DNA from: Deltaproteobacteria bacterium
Lineage (GTDB): Bacteria > Desulfobacterota > Binatia > Binatales > Binataceae
Direction: 5' to 3'
Assembly (NCBI GenBank): GCA_021780225.1
Contig: JAJXZF010000030.1
Span: 1 to 64,000 of the forward strand
Length of the DNA: 64,000 nucleotides
The stretch's first letter is position 1; each line of letters begins with the position of its first letter. The notes under the pieces were generated by a model. That model searched no databases. It was not told where the DNA came from and worked only from the letters and a program-made list of their open reading frames with translations. Positions 38,015 to 46,553 of this stretch are shown one piece after another. The position numbers and the translations under genes are program-made.

Positions 38015-39097
38015 ATGGTCGCGGCCATGGCGCAGGAAAATTTCGATCGTTCGCGGGCGGCCGCGCTCGCCCGTCAGGTGGGAACCGATTTCGGCGCGGC
38101 GCTCGCCGTGGCGCTGGCCTTTATCGGCGACCGGCTCGGATTGTTCAAGCTGATGGCCGCGGGCGAGGCGCTGACGCCCACGGAAATCGCCGCGCGTGCC
38201 GGACTCAACGAACGCTACGTGCGCGAATGGGCGGCGACGATGGCCGCGGCCGGCTATCTCGACTATCGGCCCGGCGACGGGACTTTCCGGATGGCGCCGG
38301 AGCAGGCGATGGTGCTGGCGCGCGAGGACAACACCTTTTTCACCGGCGGAGCCTTTCAGTACGCCGTCGCCTGCTATCGGCAGATCGGCAAACTGAGCGA
38401 CGCCTTCCGCAACGGCGGCGGCGTGCCGTTTGTCGATTTCGGCCCCGACATTGTCGAGGCGATCGAGCGGCTCTTCCATTGCGGCTACGAGGCGTGGGTC
38501 GCCGGCCAATGGATTCCCGCCGTTCCCGGCCTCAAGGCGAAACTCGACGCCGGGGCGGACGCGGCGGAGGTCGGATGCGGCGCCGGCCAGTGTATCGTGC
38601 CGGTCGCGATGGCCTTTCCTCAGTCGCGTTTCACCGGCTTCGACGTTGACGCCGCGTCGCTCGAACGCGCGCGGGCGAAAGCCGCGCAAACGGGCGCCGG
38701 CGATCGCCTGACCTTCTTTCAGACGCCGGCCGAGAAAATTCCCGACGCCGGCCGCTTCGACCTCGCGATGGCTTTCAACTGTATCCACGACATGGCGAAT
38801 CCGCGCGGCGCGCTCGCCGGAATCCGGCGCGCGCTCAAGCCGGGCGGAGTCCTGATGTGGTCGGAGGCGGAAGCGTCAGACCGGCTCGAAGAAAATCTCA
38901 CGCCAGCGGGCCGCACGATGTATGGCGCGAGCGCGATGCATTGCATGACGGTGTCGCTGGCGCAGGGCGGCGAAGGCTTGGGCGCCGTAATCGGCCCGCA
39001 ACTCGCGCGCGAACTGGCGCTGGAGGCGGGCTTTGCGAGCTTCGCGCGTTTGCCGGTGAAAAACCCGTTTCATCAGGTTTTCGTCGCCCGCAAATAA
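38015..39097 (+). CDS. Class I SAM-dependent methyltransferase with N-terminal winged helix
   Basis: A 360-residue protein. The N-terminal wHTH (about residues 30-90; TPTEIAARAGLNERYVREW, then GYLDY) resembles the dimerisation domain of small-molecule O/C-methyltransferases. The Rossmann methyltransferase domain begins at about 180 with AAEVGCGAGQCIV (motif I), continues FTGFDVDAASLERA (motif II), then FNCIHDMANP and LKPGGVLMWSE. A chosen start at 38015 competes with ATG 38027. The substrate is unknown. It is immediately downstream of bioB and separated from the convergent PAP2 gene by 22 bp. Confidence 0.88.
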   Translation: MVAAMAQENFDRSRAAALARQVGTDFGAALAVALAFIGDRLGLFKLMAAGEALTPTEIAARAGLNERYVREWAATMAAAGYLDYRPGDGTFRMAPEQAMVLAREDNTFFTGGAFQYAVACYRQIGKLSDAFRNGGGVPFVDFGPDIVEAIERLFHCGYEAWVAGQWIPAVPGLKAKLDAGADAAEVGCGAGQCIVPVAMAFPQSRFTGFDVDAASLERARAKAAQTGAGDRLTFFQTPAEKIPDAGRFDLAMAFNCIHDMANPRGALAGIRRALKPGGVLMWSEAEASDRLEENLTPAGRTMYGASAMHCMTVSLAQGGEGLGAVIGPQLARELALEAGFASFARLPVKNPFHQVFVARK

Positions 39098-39119
39098 TCG
39101 CGCCGGCTGCCGACAACGG

Positions 39120-39776
39120 CTACGAAGCGGATCGTTCAGCGGCGGGCGCCGCATTGACGGCGGCCGGGTTTGGCCGCGCCAACGGCATCAGCACGCCGAT
39201 CCATACGAATCCCATCAGGTAGGCCGCCCAGAGATCGCTCGGCCAATGCGCGCCGAGCACGATTCGCGCGCACGCTCCGATTATCAGCGCGAGTTTGACC
39301 AGCACGACAATCAACAGCTTCAGCGCGAACCGCGGGCGCGTCCACGCCAGCACGCCGATATAACCGAAAGTCGCCATGTAGATCAGACCGAAGATCGACG
39401 GAAAGGCGTAGCCCTTGGGATGGCCCACGACGTGAATTAAATCCGCCGCCGGACGCGGCTGCGCGATATGCGGCGAAAGCCACGCGCCGAAAGCCCAAAG
39501 CCCGAAGAATACCGGCAGCGCCGTCAACGCGGCCCGCCAGCCGTCGAGCGCCCACGCCGCGATCATCGTCAGGCCCAACAGCGCGAAGCACCATGGCTGG
39601 TCGGCGGTTTTCGTGATCCATCGCGCCCATCCGGCCGGCCCCGCGAGCGCGGACTGCACGGCCCTGGCGATCGCCAGATCGGTCGGAAAATAGGGCATGC
39701 GCGCGGCGGCGACACAGACGATCGCGCTGGCGATCGCGCCGCAGACTATCAGCACAAGGGATTTGGCCGTGTACAT
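39120..39776 (-). CDS. PAP2-superfamily membrane phosphatase-like protein with altered motif C2
   Basis: A 218-residue polytopic membrane protein with about six transmembrane helices. Motif C1 is partly visible in AQPRPAAD (Arg108-Pro109) and motif C3 as ARIVLGAHWPSD with the catalytic His and Asp. Motif C2, normally PSGH, reads PSIF at residues 126-129, so the general-acid His is missing. It may be inactive or use another donor. PAP2 enzymes dephosphorylate undecaprenyl pyrophosphate, phosphatidate or lipid A. The gene starts 3 bp after the stop of the ECF sigma gene. Confidence 0.75.
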   Translation of the reverse strand: MYTAKSLVLIVCGAIASAIVCVAAARMPYFPTDLAIARAVQSALAGPAGWARWITKTADQPWCFALLGLTMIAAWALDGWRAALTALPVFFGLWAFGAWLSPHIAQPRPAADLIHVVGHPKGYAFPSIFGLIYMATFGYIGVLAWTRPRFALKLLIVVLVKLALIIGACARIVLGAHWPSDLWAAYLMGFVWIGVLMPLARPNPAAVNAAPAAERSAS

Positions 39777-39779
39777 ATC

Positions 39780-41042
39780 TCACACCGTCTGGCGATCCAC
39801 TTCAGCGGCTTTCGCGCGCGCTTCAGCGAGGCGGCGTTCGAGGAAGCGGCGCTCGGGCGCGCCGCCGACCGATTCAAGCGCCGCCGCATAGGCCTCGATC
39901 GCTTCGGCCCATCGCCCGAGCCGGCGCAGCAGGTCCGCGCGAGTGGCCGGGAGCAGATAGTAGCCGCGCAACTCGCCGCGCGCTTCGATCTGGTCGAGCA
40001 GCGCGAGGCCGGCGGCCGGCCCGTCGGCCATCGCGACCGCGGCCGCATGATTCAACTCGACCACCGGCGACGGCGCCGCCGCAAGCAGCCTGCGGTAAAG
40101 CGCCGCGATCCGCGGCCAGTCGGTGTCGGCCGCACTGGCGGCGCGCATGTGCACGGCGGCGATCGCGGCCTGGAGCGCGTACGGTCCGCCGCGATCGCCC
40201 GCAGCGGCGAGCTCGCGCAACCCCTCGGCGGTTTTCGTCCGATCCCAGAGCGCGCGATTCTGCGCTTCGAGCAGCACCAGATCGCCCGCGCGATCGACCC
40301 GCGCGCCGCGCCGCGCGTCATGCAGCAGCATCAGCGCGAGCAATCCGTGCGGCTCCGCTTCTGCGGGCATCAGCGCGGCCAGCATCCGGCCCAGCCGAAT
40401 CGCTTCCGCGCACAAGTCGGCGCGCAGCAGCGCCTCGCCCCGGCTGGCCGCGTAACCTTCGTTGAAGACGAGATAGATTACCGCCATCGCGGCCGCCAGC
40501 CGTTCGCCCATCGCGTCCGGCGGCGGAACCTCGTAAGGAATTTTCGCCGCGCTGATTTTGCGTTTGGCGCGCACCAGCCGCTGCGCCATCGTCGGCGCCG
40601 GCGTCAGGAAGGCGCGTGCGATTTCGTCGGTCGCAAGACCGCAAAGCGTGCGCAGCGCCAGCGCCACTTGCGCCTCGGGAGCAAGCGCGGGATGGCAGCA
40701 GGTGAAGATCAAGCGCAGGCGGTCGTCCGCCGCGCCGTCGTCTTGCGTCGCGTCGGCGGAATCGAGCCGTTCGTTTTGCTGGAAAGCGAGAACCTCGCCG
40801 AGCCGATCGGCGAAGCGCGTGCCGCGCCGCATCCGATCGATCGCCTTGTGCCGCGCCGCGCCGATAATCCACGCCCGCGGATTGCGCGGCGCTCCCTCGC
40901 GCGGCCACTGCTCGAGCGCGGCGGCGAAAGCCTCCTGCGTCACGTCTTCGGCGAGATCGAAATCTCCCACCAGCCGAATCAGCGTGGCGAGGATCCGGCC
41001 GAATTCCTCGCGGTAAAGCCGCTCTATGCCGCCGTCGCTCAT
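39780..41042 (-). CDS. ECF sigma factor, ECF42-like with C-terminal SnoaL/TPR-type extension
   Basis: A 420-residue extracytoplasmic-function sigma factor. Sigma2 ([33 protein letters not shown], about residues 9-41) and sigma4 ([17 protein letters not shown], about 130-146) are followed by a long alpha-helical extension of about 240 residues with TPR-like repeats. [12 protein letters not shown] and IYLVFNEGY are typical of the ECF42 group. No anti-sigma factor is next to it. ECF42 genes are usually linked to DGPF-domain genes, and one lies 51 bp upstream. It probably regulates that gene. Confidence 0.9.
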   Translation of the reverse strand: MSDGGIERLYREEFGRILATLIRLVGDFDLAEDVTQEAFAAALEQWPREGAPRNPRAWIIGAARHKAIDRMRRGTRFADRLGEVLAFQQNERLDSADATQDDGAADDRLRLIFTCCHPALAPEAQVALALRTLCGLATDEIARAFLTPAPTMAQRLVRAKRKISAAKIPYEVPPPDAMGERLAAAMAVIYLVFNEGYAASRGEALLRADLCAEAIRLGRMLAALMPAEAEPHGLLALMLLHDARRGARVDRAGDLVLLEAQNRALWDRTKTAEGLRELAAAGDRGGPYALQAAIAAVHMRAASAADTDWPRIAALYRRLLAAAPSPVVELNHAAAVAMADGPAAGLALLDQIEARGELRGYYLLPATRADLLRRLGRWAEAIEAYAAALESVGGAPERRFLERRLAEARAKAAEVDRQTV

Positions 41043-41093
41043 CCCGGCGCCGTCCAGCGGGAGCTTATCCCGCCCGGCGGCGCCGGGCCAGCC

Positions 41094-41435
41094 TCACATC
41101 GCCCAGACCGGCCGGACTTCGATCGAGCCGAAACGCGCGCCGGGGATTCGCGCGGCGATCGCGACGGCTTCGTCGAGGTTCGCCGCTTCGACCAGATAGT
41201 AGCCGCCGAGTTGCTCCTTGGTTTCGGCGTAGGGGCCGTCGATGGTCAGCGTTTTGCCCTCGCGCACGCGCACGGTCGTGGCGGTGGCGGCGGGCTGCAG
41301 GCGGTCGCCGGCCTTGAACTTTCCGGCCTTCACGATTTCCTGCGTGAAAGTCATGTATTCGCCGAGCACGCGGTTCATTTCCTCGGGCTCCGGCCGCCGG
41401 CTCTCGTCCTGATAGATGAGCAGCATGTATTGCAT
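41094..41435 (-). CDS. YCII/DGPF-domain protein linked to ECF42 sigma factor
   Basis: A 113-residue protein of the YCII-related DGPF family, with the name-giving motif in TIDGPYAETKEQLGGYYLVEA (residues about 64-84) and an N-terminal MQYMLLIYQDE strand. DGPF proteins are the conserved genomic partners of ECF42 sigma factors; their biochemical role is not known. The gene directly precedes the sigma gene, so the two form one regulatory module. Confidence 0.9.
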   Translation of the reverse strand: MQYMLLIYQDESRRPEPEEMNRVLGEYMTFTQEIVKAGKFKAGDRLQPAATATTVRVREGKTLTIDGPYAETKEQLGGYYLVEAANLDEAVAIAARIPGARFGSIEVRPVWAM

Positions 41436-41542
41436 CGTTCGCCTCCTGCGGATGTTGCGAGATTACATCGGGTAGTCGAACGGCGCCCGGCCGGATCGAC
41501 ATCGGAGCGGGTCGGAGGCGAGAAGTTGCGGGCAGATGCAAA

Positions 41543-41570
41543 ACGGGCGCGAGATTGCTCCCGCGCCCGT
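41543..41570 (-). terminator. Hairpin followed by T-run on the minus strand
   Basis: A perfect 9-bp stem (41543-41551 with 41562-41570) and a 10-base loop; on the minus strand it is followed by TTT. It lies just downstream of the stop codon of the gene remnant at 41596, whose transcript it would have ended. Confidence 0.6.
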
Positions 41571-41595
41571 CCGATCCGTCGTGAACAAAAGCGCC

Positions 41596-41766
41596 TTACG
41601 GCGTGTATGAACCCGAACCGGACCCGGCGTTGGCGCCGAAATATCCGTAGCCGCCGGTTGTGGTGGTATTGGTGAGCAATTTGAAGGTGAAATTGTCGGT
41701 TTCGGTCCCCGAGACGTTGGCATATTTGCCGGTTCCGCCGAAGGGCGGCGCCCGGGTCCGGGAATT
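41596..41766 (-). pseudogene. Remnant C-terminus of an unidentified protein
   Basis: On the minus strand an open frame of about 57 codons ends with TAA at 41596-41598. It reads like real protein (NVSGTETDNFTFKLL, then a Thr-run and a GGYGYFGANAG glycine-rich end) but has no start codon and is preceded by an in-frame TGA. Upstream sequence is unrelated to a protein. A terminator follows it. It looks like the surviving tail of a deleted gene. No family is recognised; the low-complexity end would suit a secreted or surface protein. Confidence 0.4.
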
Positions 41767-41873
41767 AATTGCGGAAAAACTCCGTCATGCCGGATTGCGC
41801 TTGACTCGGCGCGGACAATTCGGAAGCATCGCGCGACCAGCCCATCGCTCGGAAAGGGGAACTGCGATTCCAG

Positions 41874-42413
41874 ATGAAATCCTTAAGAATTCCGGCCACT
41901 GTCGCCGCCTTGGTCTGCTGCCTCGCGCTGACGGCGCCTGTGCATGCTCAGGATCAGTCGTCAGCGCCCGCCAAAGCCCAACATCACGCACCGACGCAAA
42001 AGCAGCTCGATATCACGGCCGCGCGCGCCGAACGCAAGGCGATCGTCGGTCAGAACATGGATCTAACCGCGGCGGAAGCAAAGGCGTTCTGGCCGCTTTA
42101 CGACCAATATGAAGCGAAGATGGATAAAATCGAGGACCGCCATATCCGCGAGGTCCGGGATTTCGCGCGCCACTACTCGAACCTGACGGAAGCGGACGCG
42201 AAGAAAAAGCTCGACGAGACGGTCGCGATCGCGCAGGCCCGCATCGACGTGCAAAGGGATTTCATTCCCAAATTCCGGGCGATAATGTCGCAGGTGAAGG
42301 TGACGCGGTTTTTCCAGATCGACAACAAGCTGCACGCCTTGGTGCAGTGCCAGATTGCGCAGATGGTGCCGTTGGCGCGATCGAATGGATCGTCCGAAAG
42401 CGGAGCCCTTTAA
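41874..42413 (+). CDS. Exported helical protein of unknown function
   Basis: A 179-residue protein with a Sec signal peptide (cleavage after VHAQD region, about residue 25). The mature part is almost entirely helical and charged: ARAERKAIVGQNMDLTAAEAKAFWPLYDQYEAKMD, then KVTRFFQIDNKLHALVQCQIAQMVPL. The WPLYDQY and FFQIDNKL pattern recurs in many uncharacterised proteobacterial periplasmic proteins with a loose likeness to Spy/CpxP chaperones. A strong hairpin terminator follows at 42510. No enzymatic motif is visible. Confidence 0.75.
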   Translation: MKSLRIPATVAALVCCLALTAPVHAQDQSSAPAKAQHHAPTQKQLDITAARAERKAIVGQNMDLTAAEAKAFWPLYDQYEAKMDKIEDRHIREVRDFARHYSNLTEADAKKKLDETVAIAQARIDVQRDFIPKFRAIMSQVKVTRFFQIDNKLHALVQCQIAQMVPLARSNGSSESGAL

Positions 42414-42509
42414 TTCAATTGATTTTGGTGCGGCTTGCTTCGGCCGCCTGAACGAGAAAGGCGCCGCGCCGCTGAAAATTGCGCAGAATTTGCTGTATCG
42501 GAATCAAAC

Positions 42510-42547
42510 AAGGCCGCTCGAACCCCTGCGGAGGTTCGGGCGGCCTT
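42510..42547 (+). terminator. Rho-independent terminator of the helical exported protein gene
   Basis: A 15-bp stem with one G-T wobble (42510-42524 with 42533-42547) and an 8-base loop lies about 95 bp after the stop codon. It is followed by TGCTTTCC. The stem begins with AAGGCC, giving flanking A and T residues. Confidence 0.75.
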
Positions 42548-42589
42548 TGCTTTCCAAGGGATGCGGGAAGACGCGGCGCCGCGCGGCTA

Positions 42590-42791
42590 GTGTGGCGTCC
42601 TCTAAATAAGTTTGCACTCCGCGTCTGTCTTGCGCTCGGCGTGGATGCCCGGATCAAGTCCGGGCATGACAAGGTCGGTGCGTCATTGCCGGGCCCGAAC
42701 CCGGCAATCCATCCCTTGCCGCCCCGCGCCGGGCGACCTGCGCGCCGAGCTGATCAGGCGTCAGGTGGAAGTTATTTGCGGGACGCGACAC
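42590..42791 (+). repeat. MITE-like element, copy 1 (complete, 202 bp)
   Basis: The ends are inverted repeats (GTGTGGCGTCC at the left; its complement with one mismatch at the right), and the element is flanked on both sides by TA. Inside are two hairpins: TGCCCGGA/TCCGGGCA near 42645-42667 and ATTGCCGGG/CCCGGCAAT near 42684-42708. TA flanks and such ends are typical of IS630/Tc1-mariner-derived non-autonomous elements. It has no transposase; frames inside it are not genes. Copies 2 and 3 are at 53144 and 61217. Confidence 0.8.
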
Positions 42792-42922
42792 TAGCGGGCG
42801 GCGCGCCGGATTCGCGTCCGGCGCATCTTGCGCAGGCGCGCTTTGACCTGACCCGGATCGGTGCGGCGCTTGCGTGCGAGTTTGTGATTGCGGCGGTTAC
42901 GTTGTCGCGATGCGGGCGTCAT
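42791..42922 (-). CDS. Tiny basic protein (43 aa), stop codon formed at MITE junction
   Basis: A 43-residue frame starts at ATG 42922 with a well-placed GGAG ribosome site (CAGGAGCAATC before the ATG). About half the residues are Arg, Lys or His (for example NRRNHKLARKRR and RLRKMRRTRIRR), so it would bind nucleic acid. The stop codon TAG (42791-42793) is made of the flanking TA and the last base of the adjacent repeat element. Either the element inserted in the natural stop or the protein was once longer. The function is unknown. Confidence 0.5.
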   Translation of the reverse strand: MTPASRQRNRRNHKLARKRRTDPGQVKARLRKMRRTRIRRAAR

Positions 42923-42964
42923 GATTGCTCCTGCGAATCTTTATTTGGAATCGGACATCGTAGC

Positions 42965-44200
42965 CTATTGAGCGTCGGAACGCACGGTGGTCGCGCTGAG
43001 CGTCGCCGGCGCCGCTCCGACCGCGACCGGCGAATATACGTCAACCTTCGTCAATAATTCGGATCCGTCCATGACCGCGACTTTGCCGAGCAAAGTTCCG
43101 GCGGGCAACGGCCCGGTGACGACGCTTGGGCCTTCGTAATCGTAGCGAATATCGGCCGGCGAGCGCTTCGGCATCAGCAGCGACAGGTTGCTCTCGGGCA
43201 CCGGGTGGATGGTGCGGCCGTTGCCGAGTTGCACGACCGCGGGCAGCGTCTGTCCCACGTGCAGGACTTCGACCTTTTCAAAGTTGTTGAAACCCCAATC
43301 CAGCAATTTGGCGCTCTGGATAAACCGCTCGGGATTGTTCGGGGCGCCGAGCACGACCGAAATCAGGCGCATGTCGCCGCGCTTCGCCGTCGCGGTCAGA
43401 TTGAAACCCGCTTCGTAGGTAAAGCCGGTCTTGAGCCCGTCGCATCCGTAATAGTGGCCGATAAGATGGTTGGTGTTGTGAAGGAACGCGACGCCGCCGT
43501 CGAACTCGGCCATCTGGAGCGAGGACCATTGGAGCAGATCTGTGGTATGGATCAGCGCCCGCGCCAGGGTCGCGAGATCGAGCGCGGTCGTCCGATCGAC
43601 GTCATGCATCGGCCGCGGCGGCAAACCGTCCACGGTTTCGTAATGGGTGTCGGTCATGCCGAGTCGCGCGGCTTGCGCATTCATCAGCCGCACCGCGCCC
43701 TCGATAGAACCGCCGCCGACGGTTTCGCCGATCGCGACCGCGGCGTCATTCGCCGATTTTATCAGCGCCGCCTTCATCAGCTCGCCGAGCGGATAAACCT
43801 GCCCCTCGCGCAGGCCGAGCCGCGACCCAGTGGTCATCGCGGATTTATATGAGATCCGCACCGGCGTAGTGTACGAAAGCCGCCCGGATTTGATTGCATC
43901 GACCGTGACCAGCAGCAGCATCATTTTCGCCATCGACGCCGGCGGCCATGCAAGATTCGGATTCACCGCGTAGAGGACGCGGCCGGTGTCGGCGTCTTCG
44001 AGCAGCGCCGCGTGGTACATCACGGCCGGCGCATGATGGGTTCGGCGATGGCGATAGTGATGATGATGGCGATGGGGGCTATGGTAACGCGACCAATACG
44101 TCGCGTGTGCCGCCGACGCGGCCGCCAGCAGCGCCGCCATCACGATTGCGAACAGACCGGCGCAAAGCCGGCCCACGGCCTTCCTGCGATTATCCGCCAC
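42965..44200 (-). CDS. D-alanyl-D-alanine carboxypeptidase (DacA/PBP5-like)
   Basis: A 411-residue periplasmic peptidoglycan carboxypeptidase. The active-site motifs are SMAK (SxxK, near residue 90), SAN (SxN, near 149) and KTG in DGLKTGFT (near 256). The PBP5 C-terminal domain and amphipathic region follow. After the signal peptide (about residues 10-33) comes an unusual histidine- and arginine-rich stretch of about 20 residues (HRHHHHYRHRR core) before the enzyme domain. It trims the fifth residue of the peptide stem. It may be cotranscribed with the TPR gene upstream. Confidence 0.92.
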   Translation of the reverse strand: MADNRRKAVGRLCAGLFAIVMAALLAAASAAHATYWSRYHSPHRHHHHYRHRRTHHAPAVMYHAALLEDADTGRVLYAVNPNLAWPPASMAKMMLLLVTVDAIKSGRLSYTTPVRISYKSAMTTGSRLGLREGQVYPLGELMKAALIKSANDAAVAIGETVGGGSIEGAVRLMNAQAARLGMTDTHYETVDGLPPRPMHDVDRTTALDLATLARALIHTTDLLQWSSLQMAEFDGGVAFLHNTNHLIGHYYGCDGLKTGFTYEAGFNLTATAKRGDMRLISVVLGAPNNPERFIQSAKLLDWGFNNFEKVEVLHVGQTLPAVVQLGNGRTIHPVPESNLSLLMPKRSPADIRYDYEGPSVVTGPLPAGTLLGKVAVMDGSELLTKVDVYSPVAVGAAPATLSATTVRSDAQ

Positions 44201-44244
44201 CTCATCCCCTCCACGAGCGCTCGCCGGCGCGTCCGTGCGCGGCG

Positions 44245-44964
44245 TCAGGGCGCATGCGCCAAACCCGTCAGGCGCGGCGGCCCTTTAACCTCGCCACGTT
44301 CGATTTTTTCGAGAATCGCGAGATTCGCACGCGCCGGCTCGTACTGCGGATTGGCGTTGGCCAACGCGGTCCATTCGTCATGGGCGCGTGCAAAATCTCC
44401 CTGTTCGGCATAGATAACGCCCAACTGGTTGCGCGCGTCGATTTGGCCCGGATCGAGCTTGAGCGACAACAGCATCTCCTGCTGCGCATCGTTGTACATC
44501 CCGAGCCGCTCATAGGCCAGCGCGAGATTGAAATGAGTCTCCGGATGGTAGGGGCCGAGCAATTCCGCCAGCCGCAACACCGCCATCGCGTCGCCATAGC
44601 GGCCTTCCTCAAGGTAAAGCAGCCCCATGTTGAGAAACAGCCGCCAATCGCTCAGGCCGAGATCGACCGCCTTTTGGTAATCGGCCAGTTCATTCTGATG
44701 GTCGCCGGTCATGCCGAAAGCAAAACCGAGATGGTAATAGGCGAGCGCGTTGTTCGGATGTTGATGGATGACAATCTCATGGCGGCGAATCGCGGCGGGA
44801 TAGTCTTCCATGCCCAAATAGTAGTCCGCGAGCGGGTCGCAGACTTGATCGTCGGTTTCGCGGGCCGCCCGCACCACAGTTGGAGATAAACCCATCAGCA
44901 GCGCGACGGCCAACGCCATAGCGAAGAACAGCCGGGCGGCGCGAGTGGGCGATGACTCAGGCAA
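44245..44964 (-). CDS. Exported TPR-repeat protein
   Basis: A 239-residue protein with a signal peptide (about residues 10-33) and about five TPR units, each in the YYHLGFAFGMTGDHQNELADYQKAV style, from residue 45 to 225. TPR proteins mediate protein-protein contacts; there is no catalytic motif. It lies 44 bp upstream of the carboxypeptidase gene, so it may serve in cell-wall remodelling. Confidence 0.82.
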   Translation of the reverse strand: MPESSPTRAARLFFAMALAVALLMGLSPTVVRAARETDDQVCDPLADYYLGMEDYPAAIRRHEIVIHQHPNNALAYYHLGFAFGMTGDHQNELADYQKAVDLGLSDWRLFLNMGLLYLEEGRYGDAMAVLRLAELLGPYHPETHFNLALAYERLGMYNDAQQEMLLSLKLDPGQIDARNQLGVIYAEQGDFARAHDEWTALANANPQYEPARANLAILEKIERGEVKGPPRLTGLAHAP

Positions 44965-45166
44965 GAATCCGGCCCGTGTCGAACTCCTGAGCGCGGGCGA
45001 AAGAAGCTTAGCGCAATTTCAATGGCTGCAAAAGCGATTTTGCCGAACGATGTCAAATTGGGCGCAAGAACGCCCGCAAGGCCGCGACCCGCAACCATTT
45101 ACGGTTCGGTATCGCGGCCTGTGCGGACGTATGACTAACTGACGGCGTTAGCGGCGTACAACGCGA

Positions 45167-45424
45167 TCAGGAAGCGGCGGGCGACGCGGCCGGCGCAGCC
45201 ATGCCGCCTTCAGCCGCCGCAGCTTTGTGGTGATGCATGTGGTGATGCATGTGATGATGCATCACATGATGCACATGATGGTGCACGTGATGCTTCATCG
45301 GCGCCGCGGTCTCGGCCGCCGGGGCCGCCGGCGAAGTCTCCGCCGCCGGTGACTGAGCAAAGGCGGGCGCCGCTATCGCGCTCGCGAACAATGCCGCCGT
45401 CAGAATCGAAACGGTGCGTTTCAT
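45167..45424 (-). CDS. Exported histidine-rich protein
   Basis: An 85-residue protein with a signal peptide (MKRTVSILTAALFASAIAAPAFA region) and, after an Ala/Pro/Glu segment, a central block with alternating HHHVHHVMHHHMHHH-type repeats, then an Ala/Pro tail. It would bind transition metals such as Ni, Zn, Cu or Co, or buffer the periplasm. The ATG at 45424 has an AGGAG site. It is close to the carboxypeptidase gene that also carries a His-rich segment. Confidence 0.8.
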   Translation of the reverse strand: MKRTVSILTAALFASAIAAPAFAQSPAAETSPAAPAAETAAPMKHHVHHHVHHVMHHHMHHHMHHHKAAAAEGGMAAPAASPAAS

Positions 45425-45671
45425 CTCTATCTCCTCTTTTCTCGGTTCCTCACGGCCCCTCCGGGGACCGCTCCGATCTGTTCCAAATGCCAAGGCCGTG
45501 CCATCACGACCGCCCGCTGCAAACGCCGTAGAATAAAGACGTTTTCGTCAAAACGCCAGCATACAATGACTTATTACGTGCAATCGACGACGATTTACGT
45601 TGAACTCCCCCCACGGTCGTTTCGGACACCGCCTCGGACGCGCCGGGCAGAACTGATTGCTCCGTGCGCGA

Positions 45672-46517
45672 TTAGCCGCCGTATCGCGCGCGCTTAAGCT
45701 GCCAATAGAGCAAAAATAAGTCTTTGAAGGCTCCTATGATTGACGCGACGCTGTTTCCTCCCTGCACGCCGGCAACGCGCGGCAGATGCGTAACGTCAAC
45801 TTCAGCGATGCGCGCGTTGCGCCCCGCCAGACGCGCCATCAGTTCGGTCGTGATCATCGCACTGTTCGAATGCAGGTCGAGGTTCGCAACGACGTCGCGC
45901 CGGAACAGCTTGAAACCGCAATCCATATCCGTGACCGAAAGTCCGAACAGGATCCGGGACAGGATGGTCCAAGCCTTGCCGTTGAACCGTCTGACCACAT
46001 GGTCGGCGCGTCGCGCCCGCCGCCCGATTACGACATCGTAATTCGGAATCAGCGCGGTCAGCAGCCGCATCTCGGACGGATCGAACTGGCCGTCGCCGTC
46101 AGCCAGCAGGATGAAAGGTTGGCGGGCGGTGCGAAAGCCGGTGATCATCGCCGCTCCGTAGCCCTGGTTGACGGCGTGGCGCTCAAGCCTGACGTGGGAA
46201 TCTTCGGCGGCAAGCCGCCCGGCAATCTCGGCGGTGCGATCCCGGCTGCCGTCATCGACCACGATTACTTCAAAATCTTCGGCGATTTTCGGCGCTTCGG
46301 CCAAAAAGCCGCGCACCACCCGCTCGACGTTGCCCGCTTCGTTGTACGACGGCAAAAAAATGGTCAGGCCGCTTAATTTCGCGGGCCACGTCACCGCCGC
46401 TTCATTCGGCTGGCCGCCGTTTTCCGCTCCCGACGCGGCCGCCGACGGACGAGCGCTCGCTGCGGCTTCGGCAACGGTCATGAAGGGTTCGTTATGATCC
46501 GTATGATCCGTGGGCAC
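45672..46517 (-). CDS. Glycosyltransferase family 2 (DPM1/polyprenyl-phosphate type)
   Basis: A 281-residue GT-A glycosyltransferase. TIFLPSYNEAGNV, VIVVDDGSRDRT (nucleotide Asp) and LLADGDGQFDPSE (metal-binding DxD region) are diagnostic of dolichol/polyprenyl-phosphate mannosyl- or glucosyltransferase-like GT2 enzymes. No C-terminal membrane helices are present. The start is uncertain: 46517 or an ATG 12 codons downstream at 46481. A product such as an undecaprenyl-linked sugar is inferred. Confidence 0.88.
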   Translation of the reverse strand: MPTDHTDHNEPFMTVAEAAASARPSAAASGAENGGQPNEAAVTWPAKLSGLTIFLPSYNEAGNVERVVRGFLAEAPKIAEDFEVIVVDDGSRDRTAEIAGRLAAEDSHVRLERHAVNQGYGAAMITGFRTARQPFILLADGDGQFDPSEMRLLTALIPNYDVVIGRRARRADHVVRRFNGKAWTILSRILFGLSVTDMDCGFKLFRRDVVANLDLHSNSAMITTELMARLAGRNARIAEVDVTHLPRVAGVQGGNSVASIIGAFKDLFLLYWQLKRARYGG

Positions 46518-46553
46518 GTCAGGAGTTGGAAGCCAAAGGCGCGCGAAGCTCGT

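Noticed and set aside
42612-42794. Small protein frames inside the MITE-like copies (also 53166-53561, 61193-61396)
   Set aside because: Similar peptides appear in all copies only because the DNA repeat is conserved; the frames run through hairpins and end at the repeat edge. They are not genes.
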